Of a stretch of DNA of 13,057 nucleotides, positions 6,953 through 13,057 are shown in pieces; the first letter of the stretch is position 1, and every line of letters begins with the position of its first letter. The position numbers and the translations under genes are program-made. Source of the stretch: an uncultured Collinsella sp. (GTDB taxonomy: Bacteria > Actinomycetota > Coriobacteriia > Coriobacteriales > Coriobacteriaceae); NCBI GenBank assembly GCA_900556285.1, contig USOF01000011.1, positions 1 through 13,057 of the forward strand, read 5' to 3'. The notes under the pieces were generated by a model. The model made no database searches, had not been told where the DNA came from, and saw nothing but the letters and a program-made list of their open reading frames with translations.

Positions 6953-8173
6953 ATGGATGGTGAAGCGTGCGAAGTTGCGCACAAAGTTGAGCAAAAGCGG
7001 GCTTCGAGTGGTTACCGCTGGTTAATATTGCTGTTGACGTGTGGTCTCTGTTTTTTGGGCAACTTCATGCAGTATCAGGTCGCTGCCTATGCTACGGTCA
7101 TCATGCCTCAGATGAATATCGACCCTGTCGGATTCTCATCTCTCTTTCTGGCGCCAATGCTTGCGGCGGTTTTCTTTAGTCTCCCGTTCGGATCACTTGG
7201 AGATAGGCTTGGGCCCAAAGTAGTGATACTTGGCGGGTTCTGTGTTTCTTTAGTCGGCGGCGCTATCAGAATTTTCACCCTATCGAACTATCCTGCTCAA
7301 CTTGTCTCGATGTTTTGCATCGGCGTGGGGATGGCGGCATTGACTGCCAATAATGCAAAGACGCTTGGACTTTGGTTTGCAGATAAGACGGATGTTGCGA
7401 TGGGCATTTACTATGCGGCGACTTGCTTTGGCATTGCGGCGGCGCAAGCGGCATCGGCGTTTATGTCTTCCGTGCTAATGGGCTATACAGTTGCAGAAGC
7501 GTTGTTGGTCGTTCTGACTATCTTCTGGGGTTTATTTGGTAAGAACGTACAGCATGACTCACTTATTCCTGATGGCGTTGAGCACGACCAAGCCCTTCTG
7601 ACTGCTTTTCGTTCGCGTAACGTTTGGCTTTGCGCGATTTGCGCCGCTTTCTCACTTGCCGCCACGACCGCCTTTTCCGGTGTGCTACCTCAGGCTCTTG
7701 AGCTTGTGCGAGGCACCGATGCTTCGACGGCCGGCGAAATGGCGGCGCTGACAACCGCTGCTGGGATTATCGGCTGCTTGATTGCTCCGATACTTTACGG
7801 TAAATGCCGCCTTGCGCGACCGTATCTTGTGATTGTCGGGCTTCTTGGCTCTATTTCAATTGCAGTTGCGTGGTTTGCCTCGGGCTTGAAGTCCATGGGG
7901 GTATTGCTTGCAGTGTGCGGCATCGTTACGAGCATGATGGGTCCAGTTGTTCAAGCTCTGCCAGTTTCATTTGCAGAAATCGGCACTCGTTATGCGGGCA
8001 GCGCTGGCGGCATTATGGCCGAAGTTAGCCTTTTGGGTTCTTATATGCTTCCTATTGGGATTGCGGCTATTTCCGGTTCAGATTACGACAAACAAATGAT
8101 GCTTATTGCTCTGCTTTACGGTCTATCTGTCCTTCCGGTATTGATCATTCCTGAGGTCAAGGCTTCTAAATAG
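6953..8173 (+). CDS. MFS transporter, second of two tandem paralogues
   Basis: A 406-residue, roughly 12-helix MFS carrier. The loop 2-3 motif is GSLGDRLGPK at 80-89. Shared blocks with the preceding transporter are GYRW, NFMQYQVAA, SMFCIGVGMAALTANNAKTLGLWF and YAGSAGGI. The DNA is clearly diverged, so the duplication is old or the two genes were acquired together. The N-terminus is about 10 residues longer and polar before the first helix. The ATG at 6953 follows GTGAGG (6939-6944). It sits after a strong terminator, so its dose relative to the esterase and first transporter is probably lower. Two related carriers beside one esterase may serve substrate and product separately, or function together; the sequence does not decide. 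No clear terminator was seen in the 147 bp after it. Confidence 0.9.
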   Translation: MDGEACEVAHKVEQKRASSGYRWLILLLTCGLCFLGNFMQYQVAAYATVIMPQMNIDPVGFSSLFLAPMLAAVFFSLPFGSLGDRLGPKVVILGGFCVSLVGGAIRIFTLSNYPAQLVSMFCIGVGMAALTANNAKTLGLWFADKTDVAMGIYYAATCFGIAAAQAASAFMSSVLMGYTVAEALLVVLTIFWGLFGKNVQHDSLIPDGVEHDQALLTAFRSRNVWLCAICAAFSLAATTAFSGVLPQALELVRGTDASTAGEMAALTTAAGIIGCLIAPILYGKCRLARPYLVIVGLLGSISIAVAWFASGLKSMGVLLAVCGIVTSMMGPVVQALPVSFAEIGTRYAGSAGGIMAEVSLLGSYMLPIGIAAISGSDYDKQMMLIALLYGLSVLPVLIIPEVKASK

Positions 8174-8320
8174 ATGCGAGCGTATGGATGGAGCTCTCTG
8201 GCCATTGCGATTGCAGAGGAATAGAATTCGCTCAATTGGGATCTTTGAAGTGGGCTAAACTGTCTTGGTGTTTCACTGAACAACACGACTTTTTGCGTTG
8301 TCACTAGAAAGGAACCAGCT

Positions 8321-8656
8321 ATGTGTGATTGCATCTTCTGCAAAATCGCCAACCACGAGATACCCTCGACCGTTGTCTATGAGGACGACCAGGTCATCGC
8401 GTTCGACGACCTTAATCCCCAGGCGCCGGTCCACACGCTCGTGATTCCCAAGAAGCACTACAGCGACATCGCCGACAACGTGCCTGCCGAGACCATGGGC
8501 GCCATGGCTCACGCCATCCAGGAGGTCGCCAAGGCCAAGGGCCTGGAGGACGGTTTCCGCGTCATCTCCAACAAGGGCGTCAACGCCGGCCAGACCGTCA
8601 TGCACTTCCACATGCACGTCCTCGGCGGCAAGAACCTGGGCGAGAACCTCATCTGA
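8321..8656 (+). CDS. HIT-family protein (histidine triad nucleotide hydrolase)
   Basis: A 111-residue protein of the Hint branch of the HIT superfamily. The active-site triad HFHMHVLGG is at 95-103, with the central His97 expected to be the nucleotidylated nucleophile. CIFCKI at 4-9, VIAFDDLNPQAPVHTLVIPKKH at 25-46 and GVNAGQTVMH at 86-95 are family blocks. Members are small cytoplasmic dimers that hydrolyse purine nucleoside phosphoramidates and aminoacyl-adenylates. Cys2, Cys4 and Cys7 form a small N-terminal cluster that could bind zinc with a nearby His, as in some bacterial homologues. An AAAGGAA site precedes the ATG. Codon use is strongly C/G-ending, unlike the genes on either side, marking it as a core gene between two accessory blocks. 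The 147 bp upstream should hold its promoter, but no convincing -35/-10 pair was found. Confidence 0.93.
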   Translation: MCDCIFCKIANHEIPSTVVYEDDQVIAFDDLNPQAPVHTLVIPKKHYSDIADNVPAETMGAMAHAIQEVAKAKGLEDGFRVISNKGVNAGQTVMHFHMHVLGGKNLGENLI

Positions 8657-8697
8657 GGGCGCGCAGTCCGTCGCCTTGGCTGCCTTTGGAGTAATCT

Positions 8698-9588
8698 ATG
8701 CAGCTTTCTCAACTCGAATACCTTCAAACAGTAGCGAGCTATGGCGGCGTGCGCAAGGCTGCTCGCGCCGTCCATGTGAGTCCACAGGCCGTTTCGTCGG
8801 CAATTAAGAAGTTGGAATCTGAGTATCAGATTGCTTTGCTCGATCGATCGACGGGGGAGGCTGCTTTGTCTCCTGCGGGCCGGGAGTTTGCGCGTCGTGC
8901 ACGCATGGTCTTGGCACAAGTCGATGATCTCAAAAAGTACGCTCAATCGATGGGCGACGGCGTTTCGCCCGACGGCCATTTTCGTCTTTACGCCCCCTGC
9001 CTTCACGGACGGGGGCTCCTTTTTTCTGAAAACTGGTACGACTCGTTTGAAAGCTTGCATCCTCAGATTCACCTCGATGTGTGGCATCAGCCAACGGCTA
9101 CATGCTTCGAGTCGCTCATGCTTGGGATTTCGGATGCAGCCATCTCATTTGAGGAACCACGGGGCAGCGCCCTTTCTTCGAAGTACTTGGGCGAAAAGGA
9201 GCTCAAGGTTCTTTCGTGCCCGGCGGGTCATCAATCTGTGGAAGCTATGACTATTCGTGAGCTACTGGGCGGCAGGCTCGCTGTTCCAATTAATTTGTCA
9301 CCCTGTCTCAATGCAATTAACCAATGTCCCGAAGCCCAGCTCGTTAATTTCCGTTTCCGTGATGTCGAATACGGAAGCAGGGCTCAGATTGAGTTTCTTC
9401 AAGCTGGGGGATTGATATTGAGTTTATCTGGCTCTTCTCTCGCATCGGATGGATCAGAAGTGAGCGAGTGCTCCATTGAAGGATCGCGTGACGTAACCTT
9501 GCCTATCTACTTTTGCTATCGGCAAAATGCGTGGACTGATCGACACCAGACGGTTTTCCTTCATCTATTGCGCCATCTCGCTTCGTGA
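8698..9588 (+). CDS. LysR-type transcriptional regulator
   Basis: A 296-residue regulator of standard LysR length. The N-terminal winged helix-turn-helix (1-60) reads LEYLQTVASYGGVRKAARAVHVSPQAVSSAIKKLE, then LLDRSTGEAALSPAGREF. The linker helix continues to about residue 85. The C-terminal two-lobe effector domain is divergent and could not be tied to a ligand. GGAG lies 6 nt before the ATG. The gene starts 41 bp after the HIT gene on the same strand, so read-through from there is possible. Its likely target is the MFS gene downstream, with which it shares more A+T-rich codon use. Unusually for LysR, the regulator and target are co-oriented rather than divergent. Confidence 0.9.
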   Translation: MQLSQLEYLQTVASYGGVRKAARAVHVSPQAVSSAIKKLESEYQIALLDRSTGEAALSPAGREFARRARMVLAQVDDLKKYAQSMGDGVSPDGHFRLYAPCLHGRGLLFSENWYDSFESLHPQIHLDVWHQPTATCFESLMLGISDAAISFEEPRGSALSSKYLGEKELKVLSCPAGHQSVEAMTIRELLGGRLAVPINLSPCLNAINQCPEAQLVNFRFRDVEYGSRAQIEFLQAGGLILSLSGSSLASDGSEVSECSIEGSRDVTLPIYFCYRQNAWTDRHQTVFLHLLRHLAS

Positions 9589-9594
9589 GACTAT

Positions 9595-9646
9595 TTGACA
9601 TCGCGTCGTCAAGTGAATATTGACGCTTCGTAACGCATGGTTGACG
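9595..9646. promoter_or_regulatory. Cluster of TTGAC/GTCAA half-sites before the third MFS gene
   Basis: Four copies of a pentamer lie within 52 bp: TTGAC at 9595, GTCAA at 9608, TTGAC at 9620 and TTGAC at 9641. The middle two form a perfect inverted repeat, CGTCAA-N7-TTGACG (9607-9625). The last two copies are both TTGACG and start 21 bp apart, two helical turns. This suits cooperative binding by a LysR tetramer, although the dyad does not fit the strict T-N11-A consensus. TTGACA at 9595-9600 could also be a -35 box (17 bp to a poor TATTGA), so part of the pattern may be promoter sequence. Confidence 0.5.
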
Positions 9647-9707
9647 GCTTTGCTCTCATACTTTTTCAAGATTTCGGTTTGGATTATCGACTCTTGGAGG
9701 GCGAAGC

Positions 9708-10868
9708 ATGAAAAAACGTATTGTTTTGCTTTATATGACGTTCGTTTTCCTGTCGAACTTCAGCACCATCTTGTATTTTCTGACGGTTTACCTTGAGTTT
9801 GTTGGTTTCTCGATGCTGGCGATTTCCAGCATGATGATTACATACCAAGTGAGCAAGTTCATTCTTGAGGTTCCTACTGGTTATATTGCTGACAGGTTTG
9901 GACGAAAGGCAAGCGGCCTTGTTGGCGTCGCGGGGATGCTCGGATACTACGTCGCTCTGCTCCTTGTCCGATCTCCTTTGCTTTTAATGGGTGCGTTTGC
10001 TCTTAAAGGCTTTGCCGTTGCATGCGTGAGCGGGTCCATCGAAGCGATTTTTATTGACAGCGTCTCTCGGGACCATCTCGTGAGGCTAAATGTAGTTGAA
10101 CGTTTTGTCTTCTATGCGTCATACGCCCTTTCCGCTTGTGTGGGCGGTTTCATCTCGTCTGCCGGCGCGTATCTCATTGGGCTTTCGGTCGATATCATCG
10201 CAATGGTGCTGACATTGGTTGTCGTTGTCTGTATTCCTGAGGGGCGAAGCGGAGGCACTGCTGCAATACCCGTGCGTAGAATTAGCCCGAAGATGATCAA
10301 GGCCGCTATTGCGGGCAATAGCATTCTTTGCTCGGCGTTCATCATGGATTGTTCCCAAGCATTTGCTTTCGTCGCTCTGGAAGACTTTTTCTCACTGCTG
10401 CTTGCAGGTCGCGGAATGAATGCCGTCGCTTCTGGCGTGACCATTGCGGTCCAGCTCCTTGTCTCCGCCTCCATAGGGTTTTTTGTGCCCAGTGTGGTTG
10501 CTCATGTCGACAAGGGCCGTTTTGCGCGTATTTGCGGCATCGTTCGTCTTTTCTTGGCTGCTTTGTTTTTGAACCCCTTAACTCCAGCCTATTTATTGCC
10601 TGTGTTCTATGTGCTGCAGACGGTCGCTTACGCGTTGTTTGCTCCGATCAAATACTCAGTTTTTCAAAATGCTGCCGATTCATCGATGCGCTGTTCGCTG
10701 ATTTCGGTTCAAAGCCAGATGGTGGCGGTGGGCGCCGTTCTTTTCTATCTGCTCAATGATGTGTTGAGTAGCGTTGTGGGTATTCGGGTTGTGTTGCTTG
10801 CTGCGCTTGGGATTTCTTCGTTGGCGTATATTCCCGCGCTGTTTCGTCTTACAAGTCAAAGGCCATGA
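9708..10868 (+). CDS. MFS transporter (drug-efflux-like, substrate unknown)
   Basis: A 386-residue membrane protein with about 12 hydrophobic helices. The helix 2-3 region PTGYIADRFGRKASG (56-70) is a textbook MFS motif A of the kind common in efflux carriers of Gram-positive bacteria. It shows no close block similarity to the two tandem carriers upstream, so it is a separate lineage. The start is set by GGAGGG 6 nt before the ATG at 9708. It is preceded by a LysR gene and a cluster of short repeated half-sites, and followed by an intrinsic terminator, so it forms a self-contained regulator-transporter unit. The transport direction and substrate cannot be read from sequence. Confidence 0.87.
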   Translation: MKKRIVLLYMTFVFLSNFSTILYFLTVYLEFVGFSMLAISSMMITYQVSKFILEVPTGYIADRFGRKASGLVGVAGMLGYYVALLLVRSPLLLMGAFALKGFAVACVSGSIEAIFIDSVSRDHLVRLNVVERFVFYASYALSACVGGFISSAGAYLIGLSVDIIAMVLTLVVVVCIPEGRSGGTAAIPVRRISPKMIKAAIAGNSILCSAFIMDCSQAFAFVALEDFFSLLLAGRGMNAVASGVTIAVQLLVSASIGFFVPSVVAHVDKGRFARICGIVRLFLAALFLNPLTPAYLLPVFYVLQTVAYALFAPIKYSVFQNAADSSMRCSLISVQSQMVAVGAVLFYLLNDVLSSVVGIRVVLLAALGISSLAYIPALFRLTSQRP

Positions 10869-10901
10869 GCATCCAGGCATCGATAACTTATATATCAACG
10901 C

Positions 10902-10935
10902 AATAAACCCGAGCGCGAGGGCGTTTGGGTTTATT
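10902..10935. terminator. Terminator hairpin after the third MFS gene
   Basis: AATAAACCC at 10902-10910 pairs with GGGTTTATT at 10927-10935. The stem continues inward through two G:T pairs to a total of 15 bp around a 4-nt loop (10917-10920). The outer part is A-rich on the left and T-rich on the right, as in bidirectional intrinsic terminators. It lies 33 bp after the MFS stop and isolates that gene from the acetate kinase genes. Confidence 0.75.
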
Positions 10936-10988
10936 ATTGAAGCGTATGTAACCTGGCGGCGCCACACCGCCTGTTAGTAGGGAGACAC

Positions 10989-12167
10989 ATGAACGTTCTG
11001 GTCGTCAACGCAGGATCTTCGACCCTTAAGTATCAGGTCATCGATACCAAGTCCCACAAGGTGTCCGCAAAGGGCTCCTGCGAGCGCGTCTGCTTTACCG
11101 GCGGTACCTTCACCCATGCTGCCAACGGCTCCAAGAAGGTGACCGAGAACATCGAGTTCCCCGACCACAAGGTCGCCATCGAGGTCGTCCTGAAGGACCT
11201 CGAGGCCAACGGCGTCAAGATCGAGGGCATCGGCCACCGCATCGTTCAGGGCGGTTGGTACTTTGGCGATTCCTCCCTCGTCGACGAGGACGTTCTCGCC
11301 AAGATCCGCGAGGTCGCTCCGCTCGCCCCGCTGCACAACAACCCCGAGGCTAACGTTATCGAGTTCTGCCTCGAACAGTATCCCGACCTGCCCAACGTCA
11401 CGGTCTACGACACCGCTTTCCACTTCAACATGCCCGAGGTCGCCAAGACCTACGCCCTGCCCAAGGACGTTTGCGACAAGCTGCACATTCGTAAGTACGG
11501 CGCTCACGGCACCAGCTATCGCTACATCTCCAAGAAGGTTGCCGAGATGACCAACGGCGAGGCCCGCAAGGTCGTCGTGTGCCACATCGGCTCCGGCGCC
11601 TCCCTGTGCGCCATCGAGGACGGCAAGTGCATGGACACCACCATGGGCCTTACCCCGCTCGACGGCGTCATGATGGGCACCCGTTGCGGTTCCATCGACC
11701 CGGCTACCGTGTGCTATCTGCAGCGCGAGGGTGGTTACACCTTCGACGAGGTTGACGAGATGATGAACAAGAAGTCTGGCCTTATGGCTGTGACCGGCGG
11801 CAAGACCAACGACTGCCGTAACGTCGAGGAGCTCGCCGCTGCCGGCGACCCCGAGGCCCAGCTCGCCTTCGACATGTTCGTCTACAAGATTGCCGCCAAG
11901 GCCGCCGAGATGGCAACCTCCATGTGCGGCATGGATACGCTCGTCTTTACCGCCGGCATCGGCGAGCACGCTCCGGCTGTCCGCGCCGGTGTGGCCGACC
12001 GTCTGGCCTTTATGGGCGTCAAGATGGACCACGCTCGCAACGCCTTGCGCGGCGACGGCGCTTGGTGCCTGTCCGCTAAGGATTCCAAGGTCAAGATCTT
12101 CGTCATCCCCACGGACGAGGAGTTCATGATCGCTTCCGACGTCGAGCGCATCGTCAACGGCAAGTAA
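10989..12167 (+). CDS. ackA: Acetate kinase paralogue with altered active-site residues
   Basis: A 392-residue member of the acetate/propionate kinase family, normally interconverting acetyl-phosphate + ADP and acetate + ATP in fermentation. Family blocks are NAGSSTLKY (7-15), GHRIVQGG (82-89), APLHNN (113-118), YDTAFHFNMP (140-149), YGAHGTSYRY (170-179), CHIGSGAS (198-205), MGLTPLDGVMMGTR (219-232), FTAGIGEHAP (320-329) and IPTDEEFMIA (373-382). Arg84, His116, Asp141, His173, His199 and Arg232 match catalytic residues. Several usually constant positions differ: Ser12 to Thr, Phe to Ala172 (acetate pocket), His to Tyr177, Asn to Ser202. It may therefore use another acyl substrate or have changed kinetics. 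GGGAGA precedes the ATG. Codons are strongly C-ending, suggesting high expression. No phosphotransacetylase gene is visible beside it. A second copy follows 164 bp downstream. Confidence 0.85.
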   Translation: MNVLVVNAGSSTLKYQVIDTKSHKVSAKGSCERVCFTGGTFTHAANGSKKVTENIEFPDHKVAIEVVLKDLEANGVKIEGIGHRIVQGGWYFGDSSLVDEDVLAKIREVAPLAPLHNNPEANVIEFCLEQYPDLPNVTVYDTAFHFNMPEVAKTYALPKDVCDKLHIRKYGAHGTSYRYISKKVAEMTNGEARKVVVCHIGSGASLCAIEDGKCMDTTMGLTPLDGVMMGTRCGSIDPATVCYLQREGGYTFDEVDEMMNKKSGLMAVTGGKTNDCRNVEELAAAGDPEAQLAFDMFVYKIAAKAAEMATSMCGMDTLVFTAGIGEHAPAVRAGVADRLAFMGVKMDHARNALRGDGAWCLSAKDSKVKIFVIPTDEEFMIASDVERIVNGK

Positions 12168-12174
12168 TTGATGC

Positions 12175-12218
12175 AAGGGGAGGGGACTGGATGGCCTTGT
12201 GCCGCTCAGCCCCCTTTT
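12175..12218 (+). terminator. Weak candidate terminator after the first acetate kinase
   Basis: AAGGGG (12175-12180) can pair with CCCCTT (12211-12216), and the right arm runs into TTTT at 12215-12218. The 30-nt interior could fold further but gives no convincing continuous stem. It starts 8 bp after the stop codon. The position is right but the structure is weak. Confidence 0.35.
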
Positions 12219-12233
12219 ATGCGCTTTGAGCGA

Positions 12234-12261
12234 AGAGTTTAATAGAGAATTATTGAACTCT
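12234..12261. promoter_or_regulatory. A+T-rich inverted repeat upstream of the second acetate kinase
   Basis: Arms AGAGTTTAATA (12234-12244) and TATTGAACTCT (12251-12261) pair over 11 positions (ten Watson-Crick, one G:T) around a 6-nt loop. The repeat lies in an A+T-rich stretch (about 12236-12277) within an otherwise G+C-rich region, 71 bp before the second kinase start. The stretch also contains TTGAAC and TATTAA, but with only 13 bp between them, so no sound promoter pair can be given. A repressor operator or a leader hairpin are the likeliest readings, and the A+T-richness argues that this gene has its own promoter. Confidence 0.5.
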
Positions 12262-12331
12262 GATAACTTCTTATTAAGGATACGGCCGCCTTATAGGTTT
12301 GCCGACCGTACTGTAATCACGAAGGAGTCTC

Positions 12332-13057
12332 ATGAACGTACTTGTTGTCAACGCCGGCAGCTCGAGCCTTAAATATCAGCTTTTGGACACCGATACCCGC
12401 GAGGTTTTCGCTAAAGGCAACTGCGAGCGTATCGGCTCGGAGATGGGCATCTTTGGCCATTCCGAGAACGGTGGCGCCAAGCAGACCGAGGAGATTCCTT
12501 TCCCCGACCACCGCTCGGCTATCGCGCGCGTGCTCGAGGAGCTCGAGAAGACCGACTTTACGATTGATGGCATCGGCCACCGTATCGTTCAGGGCGGCGC
12601 GCTCTTCAGCGAGTCCGTTCTCGTTGACGAAAAGGTCATCGAGGGCATCGAAAGCCTCATCCCGCTTGCACCGCTGCACAACAGCGCACATGTACAGGGC
12701 ATTCGTGCCTGCATGAGCGTTTTCGGCAAGGAAGTCCCGGAAGTTGTCGTGTTCGATACGGCTTTCCATTCCACCATGCCGCAGAAGGCTTACATGTTCG
12801 CTGTGCCGTATGAGTACTATGAGAAGTACAAGATCCGCCGCTATGGCTTCCACGGCACCTCCCACCGCTATGTCAGCCACCGCGTTGCAGAGCTCATGGG
12901 CAAGGACATCAAGGATCTGAAGCTTATCACCTGCCACATCGGCAACGGTTCCTCCATCACCGCCATCAAGAACGGCAAGGTCATCGACACCAGCATGGGT
13001 CTCACCCCGCTTGACGGCTTCATGATGGGTACCCGTACCGGCACGCTTGATCCGTCC
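12332..13057 (+). CDS. ackA: Acetate kinase, N-terminal 242 residues (cut by window end)
   Basis: The second acetate kinase gene; 242 of an expected ~395-400 codons are visible. The blocks are close to canonical: NAGSSSLKY (7-15), GHRIVQGG (82-89), APLHNSAH (113-120), FDTAFHSTMP (141-150), RRYGFHGTSHRYVS (169-182), CHIGNGSSITA (201-211) and MGLTPLDGFMMGTRTGTLDPS (222-242). It keeps Ser12, Phe173, His178 and Asn205, all of which are changed in the upstream copy. Shared oddities are Gln in GHRIVQGG, where His is usual; this copy also has Thr in TGTLDPS, where Asp is usual. The start is set by GAAGGAG at 12321-12327. Both proteins begin MNVLVVNAGSS, so the pair arose by duplication followed by divergence. 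This copy is the better candidate for the housekeeping acetate kinase that makes ATP from acetyl-phosphate. Confidence 0.92.
   Translation, partial: MNVLVVNAGSSSLKYQLLDTDTREVFAKGNCERIGSEMGIFGHSENGGAKQTEEIPFPDHRSAIARVLEELEKTDFTIDGIGHRIVQGGALFSESVLVDEKVIEGIESLIPLAPLHNSAHVQGIRACMSVFGKEVPEVVVFDTAFHSTMPQKAYMFAVPYEYYEKYKIRRYGFHGTSHRYVSHRVAELMGKDIKDLKLITCHIGNGSSITAIKNGKVIDTSMGLTPLDGFMMGTRTGTLDPS

Noticed and set aside
8174..8320. Possible promoter and terminator in the 147 bp between the second MFS gene and the HIT gene
   Set aside because: Only weak matches (short ATGG/CCAT and ACAAC/GTTGT pairings, and TAAACT without a proper -35) were seen, not enough to annotate a site.
10974..12176. A 400-codon open frame on the minus strand covering the whole first acetate kinase gene
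   Set aside because: It is the antisense shadow of a strongly codon-biased gene. Its translation is low-complexity (rich in G, A, V, L, H, D), no family motif is recognisable, and the + strand frame is an unmistakable acetate kinase.
12317..12937. A 206-codon minus-strand open frame over the second acetate kinase
   Set aside because: It is a mirror of the acetate kinase frame, with the same low-complexity character as the shadow over the first copy.

Overview
This window most likely comes from a Gram-positive gut actinobacterium of the Coriobacteriia, plausibly Collinsella or a relative. That placement is an inference. It rests on the G+C-rich, C/G-ending codon use of the housekeeping genes, the strong AGGAGG-type ribosome binding sites, the YugP-like peptidase/xseA/xseB order and the acetate-kinase fermentation genes. 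No rRNA, tRNA, CRISPR array or insertion sequence was seen.

Left core block (1-2808, all + strand): the last 53 codons of a probable ribonuclease D, a membrane zinc metallopeptidase of the YugP family, and the two subunits of exodeoxyribonuclease VII (xseA, xseB). A 12-bp G+C-rich hairpin separates the peptidase from xseA. A 35-bp near-perfect inverted repeat follows xseB, between convergent genes.

Accessory block 1 (3004-8173) is visibly richer in A+T and T-ending codons than its flanks. A MerR-type regulator (- strand) is divergent from a type-B carboxylesterase and two paralogous 12-TM MFS transporters (+ strand). The divergent intergenic region carries a -35/-10 pair with a 19-bp spacer and an imperfect dyad between the two boxes, which is the classical layout for MerR activators. 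A strong rho-independent terminator sits between the two transporter genes. I read the block as an inducible module in which an ester-type compound is sensed, hydrolysed in the cytoplasm, and it or its products are moved by two related transporters. The substrate is not deducible.

A G+C-rich core gene for a HIT-family nucleotide hydrolase (8321-8656) separates this from accessory block 2 (8698-10868): a LysR-type regulator and a third, unrelated MFS transporter. Between them are four TTGAC/GTCAA half-sites in about 50 bp.

Right block (10989-13057): two tandem acetate kinase genes, the second cut by the window edge. Both have strongly biased codons. The visible part of the second copy keeps most canonical motifs. 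The first copy is complete but differs at several otherwise conserved active-site positions, including the equivalent of the acetate-pocket phenylalanine (now Ala) and an asparagine of the phosphate/ATP site (now Ser). Together with the MerR-esterase-MFS module, this divergent tandem copy is the most interesting content of the window.
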